Origin: Allobosea sp. BK604
GTDB lineage: Bacteria > Pseudomonadota > Alphaproteobacteria > Rhizobiales > Beijerinckiaceae
Reading direction: 5' to 3'
Assembly: GCF_004341515.1 (NCBI RefSeq)
Contig: NZ_SLZF01000001.1
Location: 558,001 to 622,000 of the forward strand
DNA length: 64,000 bases
Part shown: positions 35,599 to 45,646 of the stretch, in pieces
How the letters are laid out: each line of letters begins with the position of its first letter
Position numbering within the stretch: the stretch's first letter is position 1
Program-made: the position numbers and the translations under genes
Notes under the pieces: generated by a model
Told to the model about the DNA's origin: nothing
Database searches by the model: none
What the model saw: the letters and a program-made list of their open reading frames with translations, nothing else

Positions 35599-35640
35599 AC
35601 GGGGCTCGAAAAAATTTCGAGCCCCGTCGCATTTTTCTTT
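35599..35640 (+). terminator. Strong hairpin plus T-rich tail, plus-strand orientation
   Basis: A perfect 13-bp inverted repeat (ACGGGGCTCGAAA, 3-nt A loop) is followed by CGCATTTTTCTTT. This is a rho-independent terminator shape on the plus strand, but no plus-strand gene precedes it, since both neighbours (DHFR-fold gene and pyrC) are on the minus strand. It may also end the minus-strand pyrC transcript less efficiently. Confidence 0.6.
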
Positions 35641-35723
35641 TCAGCTGGCTTTCGACCTCATCCCGGACAAGCGGCGAAGCCGCGTCGTCGCTACGCTGTG
35701 CTCCGGAAATGGCGCGTCGAGAT

Positions 35724-37064
35724 TCACACCGCCCGCGGCAGGGCCTCGAGGAAGCGCGCCGGCTCGCCCTGCGAAGGCGTCACCAGCTCGCGCTCCCACA
35801 TCACCTTCTTGCCGCGCACATAGGTACCGACCGGCCAGCCGGTGACGGTGACGCCGTCATAGGGCGTCCAGCCGCATTTCGAGGCGATCCAGTCATTCGT
35901 GATCGTCTCGCGCCGCTTCATGTCCACGATCGTGAAGTCGGCATCGTAGCCGACCGCGATCCGGCCCTTGCCCTCCAGCCCGAAGATGCGCTGCGGGCCA
36001 TGGCTGGAAAGATCGACGAAGCGCTCCAGCGTCAGCCGCCCGGCATTGACATGGTCGAGCATGATCGGGACCAGCGTCTGCACGCCCGGCATGCCTGAAT
36101 GGCTGGCCGGATAGGCGTGGTGCTTCTCCTCATGCGTATGCGGCGCATGGTCCGAGCCGAGCACGTCGACGATGCCCTGCTCGACACCCCACCAGATTCT
36201 CTGGCGATGGCTGTCGTCACGGATCGGCGGGTTCATCTGGGCATAGGTGCCGAGCCGCTCGTAGCAATCCGGCGCCACAAGCGTCAGATGGTTCGGGAGC
36301 ACCTCGACGGTCGCGACATCCTTGTGATCCCTTAGGAAGACCATCTCCTCGCCGGTCGAGATATGCAGGATATGCACCCGCGCACCGGTCTCCCGCGCGA
36401 TCCGGACCAGCCGCTTGGTGCAGGTCAACGCGACCTCGGGCGAGCGCCAGACCGGGTGGCTCGACGGATCTCCTTCGACGCGAAGGTTCATCCGCTCGCG
36501 CAGCATCATCTCGTCTTCGGAGTGGAAGGCGGCGCGCCGGCGCGTGCGCTTCAGGATCTCGGCGACGCCCTTGTCATCCTCGACCAGGAGATCGCCGGTC
36601 GAGGAGCCCATGAACACCTTGATGCCGGCCGCACCCGGCAGGCGTTCGAGATCGGCGACCTCATGCGCATTCTCATGCGTGCCGCCGACCCAGAAGGCGA
36701 AATCGCAATGCATGCGATGCGTGCCGCGCCTGATCTTGTCGGCCAGCGCCTCCGGCGTCACCGTCTGCGGGTTCGTGTTCGGCATCTCGAAGACGCAGGT
36801 CACTCCGCCGAGCGCAGCGGCGCGCGAGCCGCTCTCCAGGTCTTCCTTGTGGTCGAGCCCCGGCTCGCGGAAATGCACCTGGCTGTCGATCACGCCGGGC
36901 AGGATATGCAGCCCCCGGCAATCGACCACCTCGCCGGCCGAGGCCTGGCTCAGGTCGCCGATGGCCATGATCTTGCCGCCGGTGACCCCGAGATCGCGCT
37001 CGCCGCGCCCGTCCTGGTTCACCACCGTGCCGCCCTTCAGGATGACATCATAGCTCTGCGGCAT
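35724..37064 (-). CDS. pyrC: Dihydroorotase, class I type, 446 aa
   Basis: A cyclic amidohydrolase that closes carbamoyl-aspartate to dihydroorotate in pyrimidine synthesis. The metal site is mostly intact: carboxylated lysine in GIKVFMGSSTGDL, histidines in AAFHSEDE and HILHISTGEE, and aspartate in LGSDHAPHTHEEK. The usual DxHxH motif reads DSQVH, so the first histidine is Gln, a variant I recall from rhizobial relatives. No pyrB is adjacent. Allantoinase or another amidohydrolase is less likely given HFREPGLDHKED. Confidence 0.85.
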   Translation of the reverse strand: MPQSYDVILKGGTVVNQDGRGERDLGVTGGKIMAIGDLSQASAGEVVDCRGLHILPGVIDSQVHFREPGLDHKEDLESGSRAAALGGVTCVFEMPNTNPQTVTPEALADKIRRGTHRMHCDFAFWVGGTHENAHEVADLERLPGAAGIKVFMGSSTGDLLVEDDKGVAEILKRTRRRAAFHSEDEMMLRERMNLRVEGDPSSHPVWRSPEVALTCTKRLVRIARETGARVHILHISTGEEMVFLRDHKDVATVEVLPNHLTLVAPDCYERLGTYAQMNPPIRDDSHRQRIWWGVEQGIVDVLGSDHAPHTHEEKHHAYPASHSGMPGVQTLVPIMLDHVNAGRLTLERFVDLSSHGPQRIFGLEGKGRIAVGYDADFTIVDMKRRETITNDWIASKCGWTPYDGVTVTGWPVGTYVRGKKVMWERELVTPSQGEPARFLEALPRAV

Positions 37065-37151
37065 GGGAACGGTCCTGCTGGTTGAGGAAGGGACTGAAGC
37101 GGCCTACCTATCGCAGGAACCGGCGTCCAGCCAGAATCGAGAACGCGTTCC

Positions 37152-38066
37152 ATGTCGGCAAGTCATCACAAGGGCGGCCATCTCAAGGCGGCCCATCTCA
37201 AGGACCGCGGCGTCATCCGCGTCAGCGGCGAGGATGCGCGCGACTTCCTGCAGAATATCGTCACCAACGAGATGGACCTCGTCACGGCCGAGCGCGCCGG
37301 CTATGGCGGGCTCCTGACACCGCAAGGCAAGATCATCAGCGATTTTCTGGTGATCGCGGTGCCGGAGGCGGAAGGAGGCGGCTTCCTGCTCGACGTGCCG
37401 CTCCTCCAGGTGCCCGATCTGATGAAGCGACTGAAACTCTACAAGCTGCGCGCCAAGGTCGCGCTCGACGATCTCAGCGAAGCGAGCGCCGTGATCGCCG
37501 CGACCGATGGCGGCAAGCTGCCGGAGGATGCCGGCCTGGTCTTTGCCGATCCGCGCCTGCCGGAGCTCGGCGACCGCGCCATCACCGATCGCGACGGCGT
37601 CGAGGAGATCGCGGCGGAGGACATGGACGCCTATCATTCGCGCCGCATCGCGCTCGGCATTCCCGATGGCGGCCGCGACTTTGCCTATAACGACACCTTC
37701 CCGCACGAGGCCCTGTTCGATCAGCTCGGTGGCGTCTCCTTCAAGAAAGGCTGCTATATCGGCCAGGAGGTCGTCTCCCGCATGCAGCATCGCGGCACCG
37801 CCCGCACCCGCGCCGTGCCGGTCGCCTTCACCGAGGGCCTGAATCCCGAAATCGGCGTCGAGGCGACGGCCGGCGGCAAGGCGCTCGGCCGCGTCGGGTC
37901 GGCCGCCGGCGGCCGCGGCATCGCCATGCTCCGGCTCGACCGCGTCGCCGACGCGCTGGCGGAAGGCCATGCGCTCGAAGGCGGCGGCCTTGCCTTCACC
38001 TTGGAGAAGCCCGCTTTCCTGCGCTTCCCCTTCCCGGGCGAGCCCGGCTTTGGAGCCGCAGCATGA
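37152..38066 (+). CDS. ygfZ: Folate-binding protein YgfZ, 304 aa
   Basis: A GcvT-like tetrahydrofolate-binding protein involved in maintenance or repair of iron-sulfur enzymes. The diagnostic motif KGCYIGQEVV is at about residue 198-207, followed by SRMQHRGTARTR. The N-terminal part has LKDRGVIRVSGEDARDFLQNIVTN and GGLLTPQGKIISDF. Its stop overlaps the tag start by 4 nt. It is divergent from pyrC. Confidence 0.93.
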   Translation: MSASHHKGGHLKAAHLKDRGVIRVSGEDARDFLQNIVTNEMDLVTAERAGYGGLLTPQGKIISDFLVIAVPEAEGGGFLLDVPLLQVPDLMKRLKLYKLRAKVALDDLSEASAVIAATDGGKLPEDAGLVFADPRLPELGDRAITDRDGVEEIAAEDMDAYHSRRIALGIPDGGRDFAYNDTFPHEALFDQLGGVSFKKGCYIGQEVVSRMQHRGTARTRAVPVAFTEGLNPEIGVEATAGGKALGRVGSAAGGRGIAMLRLDRVADALAEGHALEGGGLAFTLEKPAFLRFPFPGEPGFGAAA

Positions 38067-38686
38067 CCGGGCGCGCAGCAGTCGAAGGGCCCGACGGCAA
38101 GTTCCGCTGTGTCTGGCCGGGCACCGATCCGCTCTACCTCGCCTATCACGACACCGAATGGGGCGTGCCGGAATATGATTCCCGCGCGCTCTGGGAAAAA
38201 CTGATCCTCGACGGCTTCCAGGCCGGGCTCGCCTGGATCACCATCCTGCGCAAGCGCGACGCCTTCCGCGCCGGCTTCGCCGGCTTCGAGCCGGAGAAAG
38301 TTGCCAGCTTCAGCGAGGCCGATGTCCAGCGCCTGCTGGCGGACGCCGGCATCATCCGCCATCGCGGCAAGATCGAGGGCACGATCAAGAGCGCCCAGGC
38401 CTATCTGAAGATCAGCGAGAAGCAGCCCTTCGCCGATTTCCTCTGGAACCATCTCGACGGCCGCGTCGTCCAGAACGCCTTCCGCACGCATGAGGAGGTC
38501 CCGACCCAGACCAAGGTGTCGGAGACGATTTCGAAGCAACTCAAGGCCGCCGGATTCACCTTTTGCGGCCCGACCATCGTCTACGCCTTCATGGAGGCCT
38601 GCGGCTTGGTCAACGACCATGTCACCGGCTGCTTCCGCTGGCAGGAATGCGCCGCCCTGGCTCGCGACAGCAGGCCAGCCGCCTGA
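38063..38686 (+). CDS. tag: DNA-3-methyladenine glycosylase I, 207 aa
   Basis: This removes 3-methyladenine from alkylated DNA. The family start CVWPGTDPLYLAYHDTEWGVP contains the zinc cysteine and conserved glutamate, followed by LWEKLILDGFQAGLAWITILRKR and the C-terminal HVTGCFRW with further zinc ligands. The length is normal. It sits between ygfZ (4-nt overlap) and the HD hydrolase gene (2 nt after the stop), so the three form an operon. Confidence 0.95.
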   Translation: MTGRAAVEGPDGKFRCVWPGTDPLYLAYHDTEWGVPEYDSRALWEKLILDGFQAGLAWITILRKRDAFRAGFAGFEPEKVASFSEADVQRLLADAGIIRHRGKIEGTIKSAQAYLKISEKQPFADFLWNHLDGRVVQNAFRTHEEVPTQTKVSETISKQLKAAGFTFCGPTIVYAFMEACGLVNDHVTGCFRWQECAALARDSRPAA

Positions 38687-38688
38687 GC

Positions 38689-39291
38689 ATGGCAAAAGCT
38701 CCCGCCCCGCCGAGGGCCTGGCAGCGCATGCTGTCGGGCCGCCGCCTCGACCTGCTCGACCCCTCGCCCCTCGATATCGAGATCGACGACATCGCCCATG
38801 GCCTCGCCCGCGTCGCGCGCTGGAACGGCCAGACGATCGGCGCCCATTCCTTTTCGGTGGCGCAGCATTGCCTGCTGGTCGAAGCGATCGCGGGACATCT
38901 CAACCCCGACTGGTCGGATGCCTGGCGACTGGTGGCGCTGCTGCACGATGCGCCGGAATACGTCATCGGCGACATGATCTCACCGTTCAAGGTCGTGATG
39001 GGCGATGCCTATAAGAGCGTCGAACTGCGCCTGCTGACGGCGATCCACCTGCGCTTCGGCCTGCCGGCGACGACGCCGGAGACGCTCGCCCGCAAGACCA
39101 AGGACGCGGACAAGATTTCGGCCTTCTTCGAGGCTACGGAACTGGCGGGTTTCGACCGCGCGGAAGCGCTGAAATTCTTCGGCCGCCCGCAGCCTCTGCC
39201 ACCAGCCGTGATGGACTGGCTGAAGCCGCTTTCGACGGAACAGGCGCAGGACCGTTTCGTTGCAAGGTTCAGGGAACTCGGAGGCCGCTGA
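38689..39291 (+). CDS. HD-domain hydrolase (YfbR-like), 200 aa
   Basis: HD-superfamily metal phosphohydrolase. The motif pattern is HSFSVAQHCLLVEAI, then LVALLHDAPEYVIGDMISPFK containing the HD pair, and a later aspartate in KTKDADKISAFFEATE. The arrangement is like 5'-deoxynucleotidase YfbR. The start follows the tag stop by two bases. Nucleotide dephosphorylation is likely, though unproven. Confidence 0.88.
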   Translation: MAKAPAPPRAWQRMLSGRRLDLLDPSPLDIEIDDIAHGLARVARWNGQTIGAHSFSVAQHCLLVEAIAGHLNPDWSDAWRLVALLHDAPEYVIGDMISPFKVVMGDAYKSVELRLLTAIHLRFGLPATTPETLARKTKDADKISAFFEATELAGFDRAEALKFFGRPQPLPPAVMDWLKPLSTEQAQDRFVARFRELGGR

Positions 39292-39406
39292 GCACCGCGC
39301 TATCTTTTCATTTCCGGAACAAGTGCTCGCGCTTCCCGCGGCTACCGGCGAAAGTCATTCGGAGCGATAAGTCCCACCTGGAACGAAACCATCAGCGAGT
39401 GCAGCC

Positions 39407-41008
<1,602 letters not shown>

Positions 41009-41203
41009 GCCCTCGGCCGACGACACTGGAGCACGCGCCGATCTGATCGCGCGTCTCTATCAATAGTTGAGAGGCGGATTCACCGGCTCTTCCGCGAGAT
41101 CTGGGAAGCGCATCGGCTTTCCAGATCGCGCTCAGTCCAATGATCCCGTCCGAGCGCTATAGTCCGGCCGGCTCCAGCCGAACAACAGCGCTCGCGGCGG
41201 AAC

Positions 41204-41374
41204 TCAGTTCTTCTGCTCGGTCTTCGAGGCAGCCTGCTGCGCGGAATGCTCCGGCCGCTGGGTGGCATTGTCTCCCCCCTGCGCCTGCGCTGCAGCCTTC
41301 TTCTCGGCGAGCTTGCGCTTCCTCAGGCGCTCGAGAATACGCGATAGCCGTGATGAACGCTGACGCTGCGACAT
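41204..41374 (-). CDS. Small basic Gln/Ala-rich protein, 56 aa
   Basis: This ORF starts MSQRQRSSRLSRILERLRKRK, is strongly basic in its first 25 residues, and becomes Ala/Gln-rich and disordered, ending KTEQKN. GGGGA lies 6 nt before the ATG, a good ribosome site, and codon use looks coding. There is no known domain. The N-terminal amphipathic basic helix could bind nucleic acid or membrane, which is speculation. It stands alone between aceB and the GlxA-type regulator. Confidence 0.6.
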   Translation of the reverse strand: MSQRQRSSRLSRILERLRKRKLAEKKAAAQAQGGDNATQRPEHSAQQAASKTEQKN

Positions 41375-41523
41375 GTCGTCCCCAGTTGTGTTGAATTGAA
41401 CCTGATCGTCTCGATTTGGTACGGCTTAGGCCGGTGGTAGCCCTGTCGATCAGGATCAGCGCAAAGCGCGGGCCAGCCGCCGGGCGTTGCGAGGATCAGC
41501 GCTGGAGAGGGTTTTTGAGCGGC

Positions 41524-42507
41524 TCAGCCGGCAACGCCGAAGCGGCGGCGATAATCCGCCGGCGCGAGGCCGGTGACGCGCTGGAACAGCTTGCGGAAGG
41601 CGGAGGCGTCGCCATAGCCCACCTCCCAGGCGATCTGCGCCACCGGCCGACGGCTGAGTTCCAGCGCCTCGCGCGCCTTGGCGATCCTGATCTGCTGGGC
41701 ATATTCGGTCGAGCGCAGGCCCGTCGCCTTGCGGAAGCGGCGCAGAAAGGTGCGCTCCTCCAATCCCGCCCGCTTTGCCAGTTCCGGAACCGTATGATCC
41801 TTGGCGCCGGTCGCCTGCAGCCAATGCTGCACCTTCAGGATCGCGGCGTCGCCATGGTCGAGCTTCGGCACGAAATGATCATAGGGCTGCTGCGTGCGGC
41901 CCGGCGGGTCGATCAGCAGGAAGCGCGCCGTCTCCAGCATGATGCTCGGTCCGAGCAGCCGCTCGACCAGGGTGAGCCCGAGATCGGTCCAGGCCAGGAT
42001 GCCGCCGGCGGTGATGATGTCGCCATCGTCGATCACCATCCGGTCGGTATCGACGCGGATCGCCGGGAAGCGCGCGGCCAACTCCTCGGCGAAGGCCCAA
42101 TGCGTCGTCGCCTCGCGGCCTTCGAGCAGACCGGTCTCGCCGAGCAGGAAGGCGCCGGCGCAGACCGAGCACAGCGTCGTGCCCTCGCCATGGCGCTCGG
42201 CCAGCCAGCTCACGAAGCCGCGCATAGGCTGCATCTTCGCCGGCATGATCAGGCTCGGCGGGGCGATCAGGTGCCCCGGCCTGTTGGGCATGCCCGGATG
42301 GCTGTCGAAGACGCATTCGACATCGTCGCCATCCGCGCTCTGGCGCCAATGGCTCACGCGGATCACCGGCCCATCCGGCCCTCGGTTCGCCTCGCTCATT
42401 TCGCCGGCTATCCGAAACAGATCGGTGAGGCCATAGACGGCCGCAAGCTGCACATCGGGATAGAGCAGCAGCCCGATCTCTGCGATGATTTGCCGGCCTG
42501 TAGTCAT
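41524..42507 (-). CDS. GlxA-family AraC-type transcriptional regulator, 327 aa
   Basis: An N-terminal DJ-1/PfpI-like sensor domain (about residues 10-190, with the cysteine elbow [18 protein letters not shown]) is joined to a C-terminal AraC DNA-binding domain (about 225-325, [19 protein letters not shown] and [32 protein letters not shown]). The start at 42507 fits family N-termini; ATG 42555 has a better ribosome site but would place a probable operator inside the coding region. It is divergent from the alpha/beta hydrolase it may regulate. Confidence 0.9.
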   Translation of the reverse strand: MTTGRQIIAEIGLLLYPDVQLAAVYGLTDLFRIAGEMSEANRGPDGPVIRVSHWRQSADGDDVECVFDSHPGMPNRPGHLIAPPSLIMPAKMQPMRGFVSWLAERHGEGTTLCSVCAGAFLLGETGLLEGREATTHWAFAEELAARFPAIRVDTDRMVIDDGDIITAGGILAWTDLGLTLVERLLGPSIMLETARFLLIDPPGRTQQPYDHFVPKLDHGDAAILKVQHWLQATGAKDHTVPELAKRAGLEERTFLRRFRKATGLRSTEYAQQIRIAKAREALELSRRPVAQIAWEVGYGDASAFRKLFQRVTGLAPADYRRRFGVAG

Positions 42508-42508
42508 G

Positions 42509-42543
42509 TTGTCAGTTTTGCCCCGCACATTGTCGGTTCCGCC
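42509..42543. promoter_or_regulatory. Direct-repeat AraC-type operator
   Basis: Two copies of TTGTCnGTTnnGCC, TTGTCAGTTTTGCC and TTGTCGGTTCCGCC, begin exactly 21 bp apart, two helical turns, as expected for an AraC-family dimer binding tandem half-sites. They lie in the divergent promoter between the GlxA-type regulator and the alpha/beta hydrolase gene. Confidence 0.6.
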
Positions 42544-42628
42544 AAGCGGCAGCATGCACCGCTCCGCCTATAACCGTCCACATCGAAGGGCGACGCTCCT
42601 GCCGCCCGGAAGCCGAAGGAAGCGACAG

Positions 42629-43459
42629 ATGAGCACGATCACCACCAAGGACGGCACCGAGATCTTCTACAAGGACTGGGGCCCGAAGGATGCGCAGCCG
42701 ATCGTCTTCCACCATGGCTGGCCGCTCAGCGCCGACGATTGGGACAACCAGATGCTGTATTTCCTGCATCAGGGCTTCCGGGTGATCGCGCATGATCGCC
42801 GCGGCCATGGCCGCTCCAGCCAGACCGCGACCGGCAACGAGTTGGACACCTACGCCGCCGACGTGATCGAGCTGGCCAGGGCGCTCGACCTCAAGAACGC
42901 CGTCCATATCGGCCACTCCACCGGCGGCGGCGAAGTCGCTCATTACGTCGCCCGCGCCGAGCCCGGCCGTGTCGCCAAGGCGGTGCTGATCGGCGCCGTG
43001 CCGCCGATCATGGTCAAGTCCGAGAAGAATCCCGGCGGCCTGCCGCTCGAGGTGTTCGACGGCTTCCGTGAAGCGCTCGCCGCCAACCGCGCCCAGTTCT
43101 ACATCGAGGTGCCGGCCGGCCCCTTCTACGGCTTCAATCGGCCGGGCGCGAAGGTCTCCCAGGGCCTGATCGACAATTGGTGGCGGCAGGGCATGATGGG
43201 CGGCGCCAAGGCCCATTACGATTGCATCAAGGCCTTCTCGGAGACCGATTTCACCGAGGACCTGAAGACGATCGAGGTCCCCGTCCTGGTGATGCATGGC
43301 AGCGACGACCAGATCGTCCCCTATGCCGACTCGGCGCCGCTCGCGGTGAAGCTGCTCAAGAACGGCACGCTCAAGACCTATGAGGGACTGCCGCACGGCA
43401 TGTGCACGACCCATCCCGAGATCGTCAATCCAGACCTGCTCGCCTTCATCAAGGGCTGA
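42629..43459 (+). CDS. Alpha/beta hydrolase (non-heme chloroperoxidase/esterase type), 276 aa
   Basis: The serine nucleophile elbow is GHSTGGGE, with the oxyanion region [16 protein letters not shown], the acid in [14 protein letters not shown] and the histidine in LPHGMCTTH. The sequence pattern matches arylesterase/cofactor-free haloperoxidase-like enzymes, which hydrolyse esters and can perhydrolyse with peroxide. It probably depends on the divergent GlxA-type regulator. The physiological substrate is unknown. Confidence 0.9.
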   Translation: MSTITTKDGTEIFYKDWGPKDAQPIVFHHGWPLSADDWDNQMLYFLHQGFRVIAHDRRGHGRSSQTATGNELDTYAADVIELARALDLKNAVHIGHSTGGGEVAHYVARAEPGRVAKAVLIGAVPPIMVKSEKNPGGLPLEVFDGFREALAANRAQFYIEVPAGPFYGFNRPGAKVSQGLIDNWWRQGMMGGAKAHYDCIKAFSETDFTEDLKTIEVPVLVMHGSDDQIVPYADSAPLAVKLLKNGTLKTYEGLPHGMCTTHPEIVNPDLLAFIKG

Positions 43460-43568
43460 TCGACAGGGGCGAGCCGGACTCCCGGCTCGCCTCACACTCC
43501 GTCCGGGCAGACGGTTTTGACAAAAGCAGGCGAAGTGCGCTCAATCAGAGGTAAGCTTGGAGGACGCG

Positions 43569-44612
43569 ATGCAACCTGCTCTCTTCGCCCCGGTAGCCTG
43601 CGCGATCGTCCTGCTGTTATCCGCATGTCCGTCATCGGCCAAACCATTGCAGCCGGAACGCAAGATCCAGGCAAGCGCGGATTTCACGGGCAAGACGCCC
43701 AGCAAGCCCGCCAAGGATGTCAGCGGCCTGGCCTGCCTGCCCCGGAATGATGGCGAGCGCCGCTGCCTGCTCGCCAATGACGAGAATATCGTTGCCCAAT
43801 TCGCAACGCTGAAGGGCAAGCGCATCAAGCCCGGCAAGACAGTCGCGCTCATCGGCGACAAGCCTTCGGCCGCGACGCTCGGCGCCACGCCCTCGGTCGC
43901 CTGTCCGAAACCGGGCTCGTTCGGCGAATTCGACAGCGAGGGCGTCGCCTACGCGGCGCCCTATTTTTATGTCGTCGGCTCGCATGGCTGCTCGCGCAAT
44001 ACCGGCGAATTCCGCCTCTCCTCATTCCATCTGGCGCGGATCAAGGTCGATGCCGCCGGCAAGCCCGAGGGGCCGGCCGAACTGACCTACCGGCTCGGCG
44101 ACGCATTGCGGCAAGCCGGCGCCGCCGGTGCCTTCTTCGGCAAGGATCTGATGAGCGCGGATGGGCTCAATATCGAAGGCGTGGCGGTGGTCGGCGACCG
44201 GCTGTGGGCCGGGCTGCGTGCTCCCGCGCCAGGCGGTCGCGCCGTACTGGTCGGCACCAGCGTCTCGGCGCTGTTCGCGCCGGGTCACGGATCGCTTGGG
44301 GCCGAGCCCGAGATCGTCGCATTCGATGCGGGCAAGGACCGTGGCATCCGCGATCTCGCCGCACTTGCCGACGGCAGGCTCATCGCACTGGTCGGCGCGC
44401 GCCAGGAGGAGGATGTCCCCTACGCGCTGATCCTGGTCGATCCGCGCCAGCCGGACGCAGCCCGGGAACTCGGCGAACTCCGGCAAAAGCGGAATGCCAA
44501 GGCGGAGGTGGTCACGCTGCTCGCCGAGACGAGGGACGGCGTGATCCTTCTCGTCGGTTATGACGGCAAGAAGAACGGCGACTTCGAGGAGTATCGCCTG
44601 CCGTTGCAATGA
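43569..44612 (+). CDS. DUF3616 domain lipoprotein, 347 aa
   Basis: An N-terminal signal ends with LLLSAC, a plausible lipobox. The rest looks like the DUF3616 family, with repeated beta-strand units such as DVSGLACLPRNDGERRCLLANDE, EGVAYAAPYFYVVGSHGCSR, LNIEGVAVVGDRLWAGLRAP and IRDLAALADGRLIALVG, suggestive of a beta-propeller. The start at 43569 has GGAGG 5 nt upstream. The function is unknown, and a periplasmic location is inferred. Confidence 0.78.
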   Translation: MQPALFAPVACAIVLLLSACPSSAKPLQPERKIQASADFTGKTPSKPAKDVSGLACLPRNDGERRCLLANDENIVAQFATLKGKRIKPGKTVALIGDKPSAATLGATPSVACPKPGSFGEFDSEGVAYAAPYFYVVGSHGCSRNTGEFRLSSFHLARIKVDAAGKPEGPAELTYRLGDALRQAGAAGAFFGKDLMSADGLNIEGVAVVGDRLWAGLRAPAPGGRAVLVGTSVSALFAPGHGSLGAEPEIVAFDAGKDRGIRDLAALADGRLIALVGARQEEDVPYALILVDPRQPDAARELGELRQKRNAKAEVVTLLAETRDGVILLVGYDGKKNGDFEEYRLPLQ

Positions 44613-44618
44613 CTGGCC

Positions 44619-44867
44619 TCAGCCCGACCGCAGCCCGCCATTCTCGAACCGGGCCGGCTGGAACTCGGCATCGTCCAGGCCGTTCACGATCGCGATCAGG
44701 CGCGAGACGAAAGCGTCGACGTCTCCGGTTGAATTGGCTGCATCGAGCAGAGTGTTGGAGAAGACGTGAGCGGCGTTCAGGCCCGGCGGCCCGGGGCAAT
44801 GCCAGGAAGGCCGGCGTCCACCCGATTGCTGGGCACCCAAGCTGGGGCGCGTGGATTGCAAGCACAT
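44619..44867 (-). pseudogene. Probable 3' gene remnant, about 50 coding residues
   Basis: The minus-strand frame ending at 44619 has strong third-position G+C bias over its last about 50 codons (AAHVFSNTLLDAANSTGDVD onward, ending FENGGLRSG), but the upstream 30 codons look non-coding and there is no ribosome site. I read it as the tail of a gene whose front was lost. The family is not recognised. Confidence 0.35.
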
Positions 44868-44906
44868 GACATACCCATCGCGGAGGGGAATCAGCTAGCA
44901 AGCACC

Positions 44907-45476
44907 ATGACCTCGACATCCTTCCTCGCCCGGCTCGAGCCGCTCGTCACCCGCTTCCGCGCCGAGGTCGCCAGCCCGCGTGAGCATCTCGCCCTGCTGC
45001 GCTGGCAGATCGCGCAAGGTCACGCGCTCGACAGCCGCGACACCTTCCCCGGCCATGTCACCACCAGCGCCATCGTGCTCTCGCCCGGCCATGAACAGGT
45101 CCTGTTGATCGACCATGTCGTGATCGGCCGCTGGCTCCAGCCCGGCGGGCATTACGAGCCGGCCGAACTTTTCCACCAGTCGGCGGCGCGCGAGGCGGTC
45201 GAGGAGACCGGCGTCGCCGGCCTCAGGCTGCATCCCTGGCATCGCGGCGACGACCTGCCCTTCGCCATAGACAGCCATGACGTACCGGGCAAGCCGTCGC
45301 GCGGCGAGCCGGCGCATATCCATCACGACCTGCAATATCTCTTCCTCGCCGACCCCGCTCTCGCGCTGGTGGCGCAGGAGGAGGAAGTCCATGCCGCCGC
45401 CTGGAAGCCGGTCGCCGCGCTCGAGGAGATCGCGCCGCGCGCCTTCGCCCGGCTGGCCTCCCTCCCGTTGCCGTGA
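44907..45476 (+). CDS. Nudix hydrolase, 189 aa
   Basis: A Nudix box is present as GGHYEPAELFHQSAAREAVEETGV (about residues 83-106), with a helical N-terminal extension (FLARLEPLVTRFRAEVASPREHLALLRW) seen in a subgroup of larger bacterial Nudix proteins. The C-terminal HHDLQYLFLADP is also typical of that subgroup. The start at ATG 44907 follows GGAGGGG at some distance. The substrate is unknown. Confidence 0.85.
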   Translation: MTSTSFLARLEPLVTRFRAEVASPREHLALLRWQIAQGHALDSRDTFPGHVTTSAIVLSPGHEQVLLIDHVVIGRWLQPGGHYEPAELFHQSAAREAVEETGVAGLRLHPWHRGDDLPFAIDSHDVPGKPSRGEPAHIHHDLQYLFLADPALALVAQEEEVHAAAWKPVAALEEIAPRAFARLASLPLP

Positions 45477-45595
45477 GCGAGGCTGTTGCCGCGGCGCAAC
45501 ATGTTACTTTATTACATTAGCGTCGCCTTGCGGGCTCTCGCTTTATCGGCGGCCGTGAACGATGCTTCCGTCGTCGGAATCGGCAAGATCGCTAT

Positions 45596-45610
45596 TGCAA
45601 ATCATTTGCA
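45596..45610. promoter_or_regulatory. Fur/Mur-type box upstream of outer membrane protein
   Basis: TGCAAATCATTTGCA is a perfect inverted repeat (7-bp arms, one central base). It closely matches the Mur/Fur-type box known from rhizobia, for example upstream of manganese uptake genes. It ends 36 bp before the start codon at 45647, so binding would block transcription or translation initiation. Confidence 0.65.
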
Positions 45611-45646
45611 TCTTGACCATTCTGGCGACGTAATAGGACCTGCCCG

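Noticed and set aside
35657..35723. CCTCATCCCGG-type sequence downstream of pyrC as another family E repeat
   Set aside because: Only the first about ten bases resemble the family E end and no mirror-image end is found.
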